The notes beneath the pieces were generated by a model. It was not told the origin of the DNA. It ran no database searches and saw only the letters and a list, made by a program, of their open reading frames with translations. From DATAEE01 sp036258175 (lineage in GTDB: Bacteria > Acidobacteriota > Vicinamibacteria > Vicinamibacterales > 2-12-FULL-66-21), in assembly GCA_036258175.1 (NCBI GenBank), contig DATAEE010000002.1:1-64000 (forward strand): a DNA stretch of 64,000 nucleotides. The letters run 5' to 3'. The translations under genes and the position numbers were made by a program. Every line of letters begins with the position of its first letter. The stretch's first letter is position 1. This document shows, in pieces, positions 45,988 through 54,523 of this stretch.

Positions 45988-46959
45988 TCAGTCACTCTGA
46001 TTCGCCCTGACCGCCGCCCCGAGCAGCCCGGGATGCGGATGGAGAATCACGTACACCGGGATCGTCGCCATCAGATCGGTCATCGGTCCTTTCGAGCGGA
46101 GCGCATCGAGGAACCGGCCGTCTTCAAGCGCCGGCATGATCTTCAACGCGATGCCGCCGCCGACATATAGGCCGCCCGTGGCGAGCGAACGAAGCGCCAG
46201 GTTGCCCGCTTCCGCGCCGTAGGCCGACACGAAAATGTCGAGCACCTCCATGCACTGGCAGCAGCGCTTCGCCAGGGCCGATTCCGTCACCGCCGCGGGA
46301 ATTGCGATGGGATCCTGGATTGAGCTCGCGGGGCACGGCCGGCTGGCGTGCGTGAACCGGGTCAGGTTGACGATGCCCTGGCCGGAGATCACCTGCTCGT
46401 ACTCCGCGCGTCCGTAGATCCGCACGAGATCCTGAAAGAACTCGACCTCCCGTGGCGTCCGCGGCGCGAAGTCGGTGTGACCGCCTTCAGTGGGTGATGG
46501 CACGAACCGGCCGTCGATGTTGTGGAGCAGCGCCTCGCCGAGCCCCGTGCCAGCCGCAATCACCGCGGCGTTGCCGTCCGGCGCCGCCGCACCCTCCTGC
46601 AGGACGGCGAGCTCGTCGGGCTCGAGGACGGGCACCGCGTGGGCCATCGCCTCGAGGTCGTTGAGCAGCGAGAGGTGGCGAATCCGGAAGCGGTCCGCGA
46701 TCGCTCGAGCGTCAACGACCCAGGGGACGTTCGTCAGGCGCGCGATGTGGCGCGTAACCACCCCCGCGACGCCGAGCCCGATCGCCTCCACGCGGCCGCC
46801 GGCCCCCGAGTCGGCGAGGAACGCGGCAAGCATCTGCTCGATCGACTCGTAGTCGAGCGTGATGAACTCCGCCGTCCGGACCGGCGTCGGTCGCTCCGGC
46901 GCCCGCGCGAACAAGCCCAGCCGCGTCGAGGTGCCCCCGACATCTCCGGCGAGCAGCAT
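45988..46959 (-). CDS. glk: Glucokinase
   Basis: The 323-aa protein is of the proteobacterial-type Glk family (ASKHA fold). It has the phosphate loop AGDVGGTSTRLGLF, catalytic region SLLNDLEAMAHAV, GTGLGEALL and the family signature EGGHTDFAP. It phosphorylates glucose with ATP. I prefer ATG 46959 over the in-frame GTG 46965: the phosphate-loop strand starts at once, and a weak -10 (CAGAAT) ends 6 nt upstream. It converges on pepP and diverges from the BRCT/TPR gene. Confidence 0.92.
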   Translation of the reverse strand: MLLAGDVGGTSTRLGLFARAPERPTPVRTAEFITLDYESIEQMLAAFLADSGAGGRVEAIGLGVAGVVTRHIARLTNVPWVVDARAIADRFRIRHLSLLNDLEAMAHAVPVLEPDELAVLQEGAAAPDGNAAVIAAGTGLGEALLHNIDGRFVPSPTEGGHTDFAPRTPREVEFFQDLVRIYGRAEYEQVISGQGIVNLTRFTHASRPCPASSIQDPIAIPAAVTESALAKRCCQCMEVLDIFVSAYGAEAGNLALRSLATGGLYVGGGIALKIMPALEDGRFLDALRSKGPMTDLMATIPVYVILHPHPGLLGAAVRANQSD

Positions 46960-46979
46960 GCGCACATTCTGTCCGGTTT

Positions 46980-47050
46980 GGATTCCAGAATCCAGAGATG
47001 ACGCGACTCTGCTCTTGACAGAAAAACGTTACTCTCGCATCTTTCTGTCA
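46980..47050. promoter_or_regulatory. Two inverted repeats in the glk/BRCT-TPR divergent control region
   Basis: A perfect 9-bp inverted repeat, TGACAGAAA (47016-47024) and TTTCTGTCA (47042-47050), spaced by 17 bp, overlaps a TTGACA -35-like box (47015-47020). A second, GGATTC-CA-GAATCC, lies at 46980-46993. Both are placed where a dimeric regulator could control glk and the divergent gene. The 35-bp repeat could alternatively be an RNA hairpin if transcribed. Confidence 0.5.
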
Positions 47051-47062
47051 CCGGGCTACCCC

Positions 47063-48217
47063 TTGCACCTCGAGACGCCGCAGAGTCTCTCGCCGTTCGC
47101 CGGCCAGGTCGTCACCTTCACTGGAAAGTTGTCGTCACTTGGACGCCGCGAGGCGCGCGAAGTCGTCGAGCGGCTGGGCGGAATCGCGAGCGAGGATGTC
47201 ACGACCCGCACGACGATGCTCGTGATCGGTGCGGGCGGCGTCGCGCAGCCGAAGGACGATGCCGTTGATGATCCGGACAAGAGCCGCAAGCTTCGCAAGG
47301 CCGAACAGGTCAACGCGAAGGCGCCCGGCCAGGTCGCGATCCTGACGGAAGATGATTTCTGCCGCCGCGCGGGCGTGGCGGCACCCGGGGACCTGCGCCA
47401 GCACTTTCACGCCCAGCGCGATATCCTCGCGATGTATCCCGCGATCGGCGAGGCCCGGCTCGGGCACCTGGAGAAGTGGGGCGTCATCCGCTCCGTCGTG
47501 CGGACGAACACTGAAACCTACTACCGGTTTCCCGATCTCTCCGCGATCCGGCAGGTCGCGGCTGAGCTGGAGCGGGGAACGCCGTTCCGCGTGATCGTGC
47601 GCACGGCGCTCGCGGCGCGGGAGGGACAGCTTGCGCTCGACTTCCGTCCGGCACCGAGCGACGCACATCCGGCGCGCGTCGTCACACTCGAACGTAAGCC
47701 GCCACCGACGACCAATCTCGGCCAGCAGCGGGCGAGCGCCATCGATCCTCACGCGGCGCTGGCGGCCAAGTATTTTCTGGAGGGGGCGGCGCTCGACGAG
47801 GCGGATGCCGGCCCCGAGCGGCAGGATCAGGCGGCGGCCGCGTACCGCCGCGCGCTCATCATCGATCCCGAGCTGGTGCCGGCGATCGTGAACCTGGCCA
47901 ACATCCACTACGCGCGCGACGAGCTCATCGAGGCGGAGGCGCTCTACGAACGGGCGATCATGCTCGACGGGGAGTGCTTCGAGGCGCACTTCAACCTCGG
48001 GAACATCCATCACGATTTGTCGCGCTACCAGGAGGCGGTCGCCTGTTACCGGGAAGCGGTCACGCTCAACCCCGGATACGCCGACGCGCATTTCTATCTC
48101 GCGGTGACGCTCGAGAAGATGGGACAGTCCTCGGAGGCCAAGCCGCACTGGAAGGCGTACCAGCGCCTCGCGCCCAACGGCGAATGGGTTGAGTTGGCGA
48201 AAGAATTCTCTGAATGA
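47063..48217 (+). CDS. BRCT-HTH-TPR fusion protein
   Basis: The soluble protein of about 384 aa has a DNA-ligase-type BRCT domain (about 11-102; FAGQVVTFTGKLSSLGRREA, VERLGGIASEDVTTRTTMLV). A MerR-like helix-turn-helix with wing follows (about 110-175; DILAMYPAIGEARLGHLEKWGVI, ending YYRFPDLSAIRQV). A linker and three or more TPRs (about 253-370) complete it. This combination of a phospho-protein/DNA-end-binding module, a DNA-binding fold and a scaffold is unusual. The start is uncertain: I use TTG 47063, just before the BRCT; TTG 47015 is possible but coincides with a -35 box. The next gene overlaps it by 4 bp. Confidence 0.82.
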   Translation: MHLETPQSLSPFAGQVVTFTGKLSSLGRREAREVVERLGGIASEDVTTRTTMLVIGAGGVAQPKDDAVDDPDKSRKLRKAEQVNAKAPGQVAILTEDDFCRRAGVAAPGDLRQHFHAQRDILAMYPAIGEARLGHLEKWGVIRSVVRTNTETYYRFPDLSAIRQVAAELERGTPFRVIVRTALAAREGQLALDFRPAPSDAHPARVVTLERKPPPTTNLGQQRASAIDPHAALAAKYFLEGAALDEADAGPERQDQAAAAYRRALIIDPELVPAIVNLANIHYARDELIEAEALYERAIMLDGECFEAHFNLGNIHHDLSRYQEAVACYREAVTLNPGYADAHFYLAVTLEKMGQSSEAKPHWKAYQRLAPNGEWVELAKEFSE

Positions 48218-48582
48218 TCTTTGCCCGCCGAGCGTTCGCCATAGCGGGCATCTACGGGCTGCTCGTCGTCACGCCGCTGTACTTCCTCGAAGATTTCATC
48301 GGCCGGGATCAGCCGCCGCCGATCACGCACCCGGAGTTCTTCTACGGCTTCATCGGCGTGACGCTCGCGTGGCAGGTCGCGTTTCTCGTCATCGCGCGCG
48401 ATCCGGTGCGATATCGCCTGTTGATGATCCCGGCGGTCCTCGAAAAGGCGACCTACGTCATCGCGCTCGTCGTTCTGTTTCTGAACGCACGGGTTCCTGG
48501 TGTGGCGCTGGTGCCCGGGGCGGGGGATTTCGTGCTCGGTCTGCTCTTCGTGACGTCGTGGGTGAAGACTAGGTCAGCCTGA
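48214..48582 (+). CDS. Small four-helix membrane protein of unknown function
   Basis: The 122-aa protein is mostly four transmembrane helices (AFAIAGIYGLLVVTPLYFL, FFYGFIGVTLAWQVAFLVIA, LLMIPAVLEKATYVIALVVL and a last one around DFVLGLLFVTSWV). There is a short conserved-looking loop (EDFIGRDQPPPITHPEF) between the first two. It recalls small uncharacterised integral membrane proteins, with no catalytic motif. The ATG overlaps the stop of the BRCT-HTH-TPR gene (ATGA), so the two are probably co-translated. Its 3' end overlaps the converging hydroxylase gene by 14 bp. Confidence 0.8.
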   Translation: MIFARRAFAIAGIYGLLVVTPLYFLEDFIGRDQPPPITHPEFFYGFIGVTLAWQVAFLVIARDPVRYRLLMIPAVLEKATYVIALVVLFLNARVPGVALVPGAGDFVLGLLFVTSWVKTRSA

Positions 48583-50734
48583 CCGGCAGCGCCGGACTTA
48601 CAGGACCGAGCGCCCTGACGGCGCTTCCGATGGCCGGCGCGACACAGACGATCGGCGTCTCGCCGGCGCCGGCGGACGGCAGATCGCGGCGGTCCAGCAG
48701 CTCGATCTCGATCGGCGGGATGTCGCTGAAGCGCGGGACGCGATATTGCTCGAGCGTGCCGTTGAGGATCCGGCCGCCGGTGAAACTGATCGCCTCGAAC
48801 AGCGCGCCGCCGAGTCCCTGCACGACGGCCCCTTCCACCTGATTGTGCAGACCGTCCGGGTTGACGATCGCGCCGCATTCGAAGGCGACGACGAGCCGCT
48901 CGACTTTGAACCCGCCGGACGCCTTCGACACTTCCGCCGCCGTCGCGACGTAGCTGCCTTTCTCGGTGCCGCACGCGATGCCGAGCGACCGGTCCTTGCT
49001 CGATGTGCGGGGCTTACCCCATTCTGATTTCTTTGCAACGGCCGCCAGGACATCGCGCATGCGCGTGTCCTTCAGGTGCGCCATGCGGAACTCGACGGCG
49101 TCCCGGTCCAGCGCGCGCGCCATCTCGTCCATCTGCATCTCGCGCGCGTAATGATTCGCGGTCGCGGCGAGGCCTCGATACGAACCCTGGCGCAGCGGCG
49201 AATTCGCCGGATGGAATTGAATCCGCTGGTTCGGGATGTCGTATGGCGTTCGAATCGCTGATGCGCCTGAGTTCCAGTTGTCGAATTCCCACGCGAGAAT
49301 CCGCCCGCCTGTATCGACCGCGCTCTTCACTTCGATCAGGCCGCCGGGACGGAGATACCCTCCCGAGAACTCCTCAGCACGTGTCCATACCAGCTTGACC
49401 GGCTTGCCCGCCGCTTTCGCGAGCCGCGCCGCTTCGATGGCGTGCTCACCGGAGTGCTTGCCGCCGTACGCGGAGCCGGTGTCCGGCACGATCACGCGAA
49501 CAGCTTCTTCGGCAATGCGGAATGCGCTGGCGAGTTCCGACCGCACGCCGAACGGGCGCTGCGTCCCGGTCCAGACCGTGAGGCGGCCGTCCTTCCATTC
49601 CGCCACCGCCGCCCGCGGCTCGAGCGGGACGTGCGCGATGTACGGGATGCGATACGCGGTCTCGAACACGCGCGCCGCCTGCGCACGCGCTTGCGCTACG
49701 TCGCCGGCGACGACCGGACCGCTTGCCCTGAGCGAAGGCGAAGGGCCACGGGCGCCCGCGGGCGCTTCGGTTTTCTTGTAATGCTCGTAGACAGTTTCCG
49801 AGGTCGGCAGTCCCTCCGGAATGCGCCATTCAACGCGAATCGCCTCGGCCGCGCGGCTGGCTGCGCGCTCGTTCGGCGCGACCACGCCGATGAAGTCGCC
49901 GTCACGAACGACCGTCACTCCCGTCATCGCGCGCGCCTTGCTGTCGTCAACCGTGCCCAGCGTGGCACCGTTGGCGTCCGGCCGGACGATCCGGCCGTGG
50001 AGCATTCCCGGCCGGCCGATGTCCGACGTGTACTGATGACGGCCGGTCACGAAATCGCGGCCGTTGACCTTCTTGACCGGCTGGCCACGCAGCGTCCAGC
50101 GATCCGCGGATGATGTCGCTGGTTTCTCTGCGACGACACCCGTCAGCTTCTGTCCCTTCGTCAGCTCGCCGAATGCGACCGACCGGCCGTCCGGGTGGAG
50201 GACGCGCCCGTCGCGGACCGTCAGCGTGACCTTCGCGCGATCCGCCTGCCAGGCGGTTGCGGCGCGCTCGATCAGCATCTCGCGCGCTGTTGCAGCCGCC
50301 CGCGCCAGCTGCGGCGCCATCCGCGGCGTCGTCAGCGACCCGAACGTCCCGGCATCAAACGGCACGAGGTCCGTGTCGGCCATGACGAGAGAGATCGACG
50401 TGATCGGCGCGCCGAGCTCGTCGCCGACCGTCTGTGCGAGCGACGTACGAATGTTCTGGCCGATTTCCGTCTTGCCGGTGTAAACCGTGATCCGTCCCTG
50501 CTCGTCGATGTGCAGCCACGCCGCGAGATCCGGAGCCGGGCCGCGTCCCTGCTCGCCGCCGCGCCCCGATTCCTGCGCGCCCGCCTCCGCCAACGCGACG
50601 GCGACGAGTATCCCGCCGCCCAGCACGCGGAAGAACTCGCGCCGCTCGACTTCAAAGAGATACTTGATCGGCTCCTCGAGCTCATAACGCTCAGGCTCGA
50701 TCTGCGTTGATCCGCGGTGTTCCGTGGCCTTCAT
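48569..50734 (-). CDS. Tat-exported molybdopterin-binding hydroxylase large subunit (isoquinoline 1-oxidoreductase beta-like)
   Basis: The 721-aa protein of the xanthine dehydrogenase family has a Tat-like signal around residue 30 (ERREFFRVLGGGILVAVALA). The catalytic part has the IorB-type order with GQNIRTSLAQTVGDELG near the start, DTGSAYGGKHSGEHAIEAA in the middle and the active-site block GAGETPIVCVAPAIGSAV near the end. It probably oxidises an aldehyde or N-heterocycle in the periplasm. ATG 50734 overlaps the small-subunit stop (ATGA). An in-frame repeat-like stretch (GARGPSPSLRASGPV, 49716-49747) sits between the FAD-free N-domain and the Mo domain. There is no FAD subunit gene nearby, typical of this two-subunit class. 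Confidence 0.88.
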   Translation of the reverse strand: MKATEHRGSTQIEPERYELEEPIKYLFEVERREFFRVLGGGILVAVALAEAGAQESGRGGEQGRGPAPDLAAWLHIDEQGRITVYTGKTEIGQNIRTSLAQTVGDELGAPITSISLVMADTDLVPFDAGTFGSLTTPRMAPQLARAAATAREMLIERAATAWQADRAKVTLTVRDGRVLHPDGRSVAFGELTKGQKLTGVVAEKPATSSADRWTLRGQPVKKVNGRDFVTGRHQYTSDIGRPGMLHGRIVRPDANGATLGTVDDSKARAMTGVTVVRDGDFIGVVAPNERAASRAAEAIRVEWRIPEGLPTSETVYEHYKKTEAPAGARGPSPSLRASGPVVAGDVAQARAQAARVFETAYRIPYIAHVPLEPRAAVAEWKDGRLTVWTGTQRPFGVRSELASAFRIAEEAVRVIVPDTGSAYGGKHSGEHAIEAARLAKAAGKPVKLVWTRAEEFSGGYLRPGGLIEVKSAVDTGGRILAWEFDNWNSGASAIRTPYDIPNQRIQFHPANSPLRQGSYRGLAATANHYAREMQMDEMARALDRDAVEFRMAHLKDTRMRDVLAAVAKKSEWGKPRTSSKDRSLGIACGTEKGSYVATAAEVSKASGGFKVERLVVAFECGAIVNPDGLHNQVEGAVVQGLGGALFEAISFTGGRILNGTLEQYRVPRFSDIPPIEIELLDRRDLPSAGAGETPIVCVAPAIGSAVRALGPVSPALPVRLT

Positions 50735-50788
50735 CGTGTTGATCCGCGGTGATCCGTGGCCTGTGATCCGTGGTGATCCGTGGCCCGC
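50711..50788. repeat. Period-10 array (GATCCGTGGT units) across the small/large subunit junction
   Basis: GATCCGCGGT, GATCCGTGGC and further GTGATCCGTGG units span the junction. The array encodes the C-terminal tail of the small subunit (ATDHHGSQATDHRGSTR) and the first residues of the large subunit (MKATEHRGSTQ). It includes the stop and start codons. Confidence 0.8.
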
Positions 50789-51246
50789 ATGCGCTCGGCG
50801 GCAAGCTTGACGGCCCGAACGATGCGCGGATACGTGCCGCACCGGCAGACGTTACGTTCGAGCATCCGCGCGATGTCCTGCTCCGATGGATTCGGATGCG
50901 TGCGAAGCAGGCCCACAACCGCCATCACCATTCCAGGTGTGCAGTAGCCGCACTGGAACGCTTCGACTTCGAGGAAGGCTTCCTGGACCGCGTGGAGGCG
51001 ATCGCCGTTCGCGAGCGCTTCGATCGTCGTGACCGACTTGCCGCCAATCGCGCCGATGCGCGTGACGCACGAACGCGTGGCCTGCCCGTCGAGGAGAACC
51101 GTGCACGCGCCGCACTGGCCCTCGCCGCAGCCGTACTTACTGCCCGGCAGGTTCAGCTCATAACGAAGAACAGAGAGCAGGCTGTCGGCCGGCTCTCCCT
51201 CGACCTCGTGGACCCGGTCGTTGATGCGGAGCCGGTAGGTCGGCAT
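50731..51246 (-). CDS. 2Fe-2S small subunit of the second molybdenum hydroxylase
   Basis: The 171-aa protein has both iron-sulfur motifs of the family: YGCGEGQCGACTVLLDG with a following SC, and QCGYCTPGM plus CRCGTYPRIVRAVKLAAERM. The true domain ends near residue 153. The last 17 residues are encoded by a period-10 array and are probably a non-functional tail. No signal peptide is present; in this class it travels with the Tat-bearing large subunit. It is first in the operon; upstream is a 441-bp repeat tract. Confidence 0.9.
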   Translation of the reverse strand: MPTYRLRINDRVHEVEGEPADSLLSVLRYELNLPGSKYGCGEGQCGACTVLLDGQATRSCVTRIGAIGGKSVTTIEALANGDRLHAVQEAFLEVEAFQCGYCTPGMVMAVVGLLRTHPNPSEQDIARMLERNVCRCGTYPRIVRAVKLAAERMRATDHHGSQATDHRGSTR

Positions 51247-51687
51247 GACTTCGGCGATCGTAGCACGCGATCGACCGATAGGCGATCGACCGATCGGCCG
51301 AAGTCATCGGGCGACCAATCCATTGGAGTATCTGGGTAAGGAATCGGGGAATCGGACGGTCGAGCTATCGAACTACCGGGTTATCGATGTATCGAGCTCA
51401 TCGAAGAGTCGGACGATCGGCTTGTTCACGCGCGCGCTCAACCGGAGCCCGATCGCGCGATAGACAAAAATCCGATAAACAGAGAACCCGATAGACAGAG
51501 AGCCCGATAAACCGATCCCTTATCCCGATAGGTGATGGGCCGATCGCTCCATGACATCGCCCGATCGCCCGATCAACCATCGCCAGATCTGTCATCGTGG
51601 AACTGCGGTCATCAGTGCAGCCGCATTTCAGTACATGCGCCGTTTGGGCGTCGTATCGGCTATGAAGAATGAAACGAAATCCGTGAT
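51247..51687. repeat. 441-bp CGAT-rich tract with period-8 arrays, no gene
   Basis: The tract is built from degenerate CCGAT/ATCGG words. The clearest part (51472-51519) reads CCGATAAA, CAGAGAAC, CCGATAGA, CAGAGAGC, CCGATAAA, CCGATCCC in 8-bp register. Another (around 51557-51580) repeats ATCGCCCG. Both strands are closed to long ORFs. From about 51600 to 51687 the sequence is less repetitive and of lower G+C, with no feature I can name. It separates the small-subunit gene and the permease gene, both on the minus strand, so it must also hold the promoter of the hydroxylase operon. Confidence 0.8.
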
Positions 51688-54165
51688 CTACTCCACCCGC
51701 AACGCCACCGACGGATCCACCCGCATCGCGCGCCGCGCCGGCAGATAGCTGGCGAGGACCGCCGATCCGATCAGGACGAGCACAACGAGCGCGAGCGTCG
51801 GCCAATCAATGGGCGTGACTCCAAAGAGGAGCGTCGTGAGCACGCGCGTGAGAGCCAAGGCGCCGGCGAGGCCGACCGCGACGCCGACCGCGGCGAGCAA
51901 CACGCCCTGGCCCACGATCAGCCGGAGCACGCTGCCCGGCCGGGCGCCGAGCGCCATCCGGATGCCGATCTCGCGCGTCCGCTGCAGGATGCCGTAGCTC
52001 AGGACGCCGTGCACGCCGACTGCCGCCAGCGTGAGGGCCAGCGCCGCGAAGATACCGAGGACGAGCATCGTGAAGCGCCGCTGCGATACAGACCGGGCGA
52101 CCGTCTCGTTCAGCGGCTCGACCGCGAAAACAGCGAGCGCCGGGTCGATCTCCCGGATCGCGGCGCGTGCCGCGGCGGCCAGCGTCAGTGGAGTCGTCGC
52201 CTTCACGAGGAGCACGCCTGAGTGAGACGGGGTCTGCGACAACGGCGCGTAAACCGCGATCGGCGCCGCCTCGGCCAGGCCGTGAAAGCGCTCGTTGGCG
52301 ACGACACCCACGATCGTGCGTGGTGTTCCCCAGAAACGAATCTGACCGCCGATCGGATCGCGGTCCTGGAAGAATTTCTGAACCGTCGCCTCGTTGATCA
52401 CGGCGACTGGCGTTCCCCGCGTCGTGTCGCTCTCGCTCAAAAGCCGCCCGCGTTGTAGCTTCAGCCCGACGGTGCGGAAGTAGCCGGGCGTCACGCTCCG
52501 GACGGAAATCTCCGGCCAGTTTTTTGCCTCCGCCTCGCGGCCCACGATCACGAAGGAGTTCGTGAATCCGGGATCCAGCGGATGGGCGCCGGCGATGGCC
52601 ACACTATCGACACCAGGCAGCGCCGCTGCGCGCCGGATCAGCGCGTCGTTGAAGGCGTGTACTTCCTTGAAGTCCGGCCACTGTTTGAAGTCCCTTGGAT
52701 AGCGCGGGACCGGAAGCTGGTATTCCGCCTTGAGGACGCCCTCGGCCGTGAAGCCGGCGTCCACTTGCTGCAGGCGCCAGAAGCTCTTGATGAGCAGACC
52801 GGCGCCGGCGAGCAGCACGACCGCCAGCGCGAGCTCGGCGACGACCAGCACCGCGCGCACGCGACTGCGGCCGCGGCCCGCGGTGCCATGGCGGCCGCCC
52901 TCACCGCGGAACGCGGCGAGCGGATCGACTCGGAGCGCCTGCAGGACCGGAAAGAGGCCAAAGATCAGTCCAACGGCGAGGGAAATGCCGACCGTGAACG
53001 CAAGCACGCGCAGATCCAGCGCGGCCTCATTCAACCTCGGCACGTCGGCCGGCGCGAGCGCCACCAGTGTTCGGAGACCAAGGAAGGCGAGGCCGACGCC
53101 CGCGGCGCCGGCCGTGATTGAGAGGACGACGCTCTCGGTGAGGAATTGCCGGGCGAGGCGCAGCGATCCGGCGCCAAGCGCCAGACGAACCGCGACCTCC
53201 CGCGCTCGTGCCGCGCCGCGCGCCAGGAGCAGGTTCGCAACGTTGACCGACGCGACGAGGAGCACGAGTCCGACGGCGCCGAGCAGCACGAACAACGCCG
53301 GTCGCACGGGTCCAAACACCACGTCCCGTAAGGGCTCGACGAACGCCCCGCGCCCGTCGTTCGCCTCTTTGTACGCGCGTTCGAGGTCGGCGGTGATGGC
53401 GGTCATCTCCGCCTGCCCGCTCTGACGCGTCGCAGAGGGCGCCAGCTTTCCGAGGACGAACATCGGGTGGGTGTCGCGGGGCGAGCTCTTCGGGTTCGGC
53501 TGCAGCGGCGTCCACACGTCGACGCGGACCCGCGTCCCTCGATCGGCGAAGGCCCGGCTGTAAGCGGCGCGCGTCAGGATCTGGAGCACGCCGAAGTCCG
53601 CCGCGTCCGCGACGACGCCCACGATCGTGTACGGCCGTTCGTTCAGCCGCAGAGTCGAGCCCACGATGGCGCGATCGCGGCCGAGCGATCGCTCCCAGAG
53701 CGACTCGCTGATCAATGCCACCTGTGGGCCGTTCGCCTGATCCTCGCCGGTGGTGAAATGCCGGCCGACGATCGGGTGGATGCCCAACATGGGCAGCAGG
53801 TCGTGGCTCACTCGCAGGCCGGCGAGCCGGACCGGCTCGCCCGAAGCGGGCGCGAGATTCGCCTCGCCGGCGATCAGGCCGCCGAGCGTCTCGAACGTCC
53901 GGCTTCGTTGCTTGAAGTCCAGAAAATCCGGTATCGACGCCGGTTCACGCGTCGTCCCCGTATGGCGATCGGTCTCCCACACCATCGCGAGCCGGTCGAG
54001 ATCGGCCACCGGCGCCGGGCGCAGGAGCACACCGTCGACGACGCTGAAAATCGCGGTGTTCGCGCCGATCCCGAGCGCGAGCGTCAGGATGGCAACCACG
54101 GTGAATCCGCGGTCGGCGACGAGCTGGCGGACCGCGAACCGAAGGTCCTGAAGGAACGCGTACAT
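51688..54165 (-). CDS. Duplicated MacB/FtsX-type ABC permease (acidobacterial ADOP family)
   Basis: The 825-aa protein has two copies of the FtsX/MacB permease unit. The N-terminal TM (FTVVAILTLALGIGANTAIFSVV) is followed by a MacB periplasmic domain and three TM helices. A second periplasmic domain (about 470-640) and another set of C-terminal TM helices (SQRRFTMLVLGIFAALALTLAAVG, LLAAVGVAVGLAGALALTRVL) follow. The opening LQDLRFAVRQLVADRGFT is the hallmark of the family abundant in Acidobacteriota. No ATPase gene is adjacent, as is usual for these orphan permeases. The substrate is unknown. Confidence 0.92.
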   Translation of the reverse strand: MYAFLQDLRFAVRQLVADRGFTVVAILTLALGIGANTAIFSVVDGVLLRPAPVADLDRLAMVWETDRHTGTTREPASIPDFLDFKQRSRTFETLGGLIAGEANLAPASGEPVRLAGLRVSHDLLPMLGIHPIVGRHFTTGEDQANGPQVALISESLWERSLGRDRAIVGSTLRLNERPYTIVGVVADAADFGVLQILTRAAYSRAFADRGTRVRVDVWTPLQPNPKSSPRDTHPMFVLGKLAPSATRQSGQAEMTAITADLERAYKEANDGRGAFVEPLRDVVFGPVRPALFVLLGAVGLVLLVASVNVANLLLARGAARAREVAVRLALGAGSLRLARQFLTESVVLSITAGAAGVGLAFLGLRTLVALAPADVPRLNEAALDLRVLAFTVGISLAVGLIFGLFPVLQALRVDPLAAFRGEGGRHGTAGRGRSRVRAVLVVAELALAVVLLAGAGLLIKSFWRLQQVDAGFTAEGVLKAEYQLPVPRYPRDFKQWPDFKEVHAFNDALIRRAAALPGVDSVAIAGAHPLDPGFTNSFVIVGREAEAKNWPEISVRSVTPGYFRTVGLKLQRGRLLSESDTTRGTPVAVINEATVQKFFQDRDPIGGQIRFWGTPRTIVGVVANERFHGLAEAAPIAVYAPLSQTPSHSGVLLVKATTPLTLAAAARAAIREIDPALAVFAVEPLNETVARSVSQRRFTMLVLGIFAALALTLAAVGVHGVLSYGILQRTREIGIRMALGARPGSVLRLIVGQGVLLAAVGVAVGLAGALALTRVLTTLLFGVTPIDWPTLALVVLVLIGSAVLASYLPARRAMRVDPSVALRVE

Positions 54166-54220
54166 GAGTCCTCCGTCAGGAACTCAGACGGTTGAGCGAA
54201 GGTGAAGGTTTCTTAGCGGA

Positions 54221-54523
54221 CTAGTACTCGGGCCGTTTGCGGGGCGCGCGGCGGACCTTGAAGAACGAGCAGTCGGGGCACCAGGCTTCGGCGTTGAACC
54301 CCTCGCGTCCCGCCATCGGCAGCACGTCCCGGTGCGTGCAGAACTGGCCGTCCTCGGGCTGGGCCCGCCACCGGCAGCTCTTGAACCGCTCGACGGCCGG
54401 CGACTGCGGCGGCGCGGCGGGCACGTCAGCTCCCGACGTCTCCACCGTGGACGGCGGGTTGGGCGCGGGCGAGGGGCCCGGCGACGGCGGAATGATGAGC
54501 GTCTTGGGATCCTCGGGCATCAT
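54221..54523 (-). CDS. Small Pro-rich protein with a cysteine cluster
   Basis: The 100-aa protein has a proline/serine-rich N-terminal half (PPSPGPSPAPNPPST). Its C-terminal half has cysteines in CRW, FCTHRDV and WCPDCSFF, which could bind zinc or another metal. There is no signal peptide. The ATG overlaps the stop of the DEAD-box helicase gene as ATGA, implying co-translation and a possible role with the helicase or with RNA. I do not recognise the family. Confidence 0.72.
   Translation of the reverse strand: MMPEDPKTLIIPPSPGPSPAPNPPSTVETSGADVPAAPPQSPAVERFKSCRWRAQPEDGQFCTHRDVLPMAGREGFNAEAWCPDCSFFKVRRAPRKRPEY

Noticed and set aside
47015..47065. TTG 47015 as start codon of the BRCT-HTH-TPR gene
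   Set aside because: The same TTG is the first half of a TTGACA -35-like box and one arm of an inverted repeat; the BRCT domain begins only after TTG 47063.
49716..49747. Member of the CTTCAG-core palindrome family inside the hydroxylase large-subunit gene
   Set aside because: The sequence (GCCCTGAGCGAAGGCGAAGGGC type) is repeat-like and translated, but its core and arms differ from the family, so it was kept apart.
51247..51687. Origin of replication or integration site
   Set aside because: The tract is CGAT-rich and repetitive, but no DnaA-box series, dnaA/dnaN genes, integrase or tRNA end is present.
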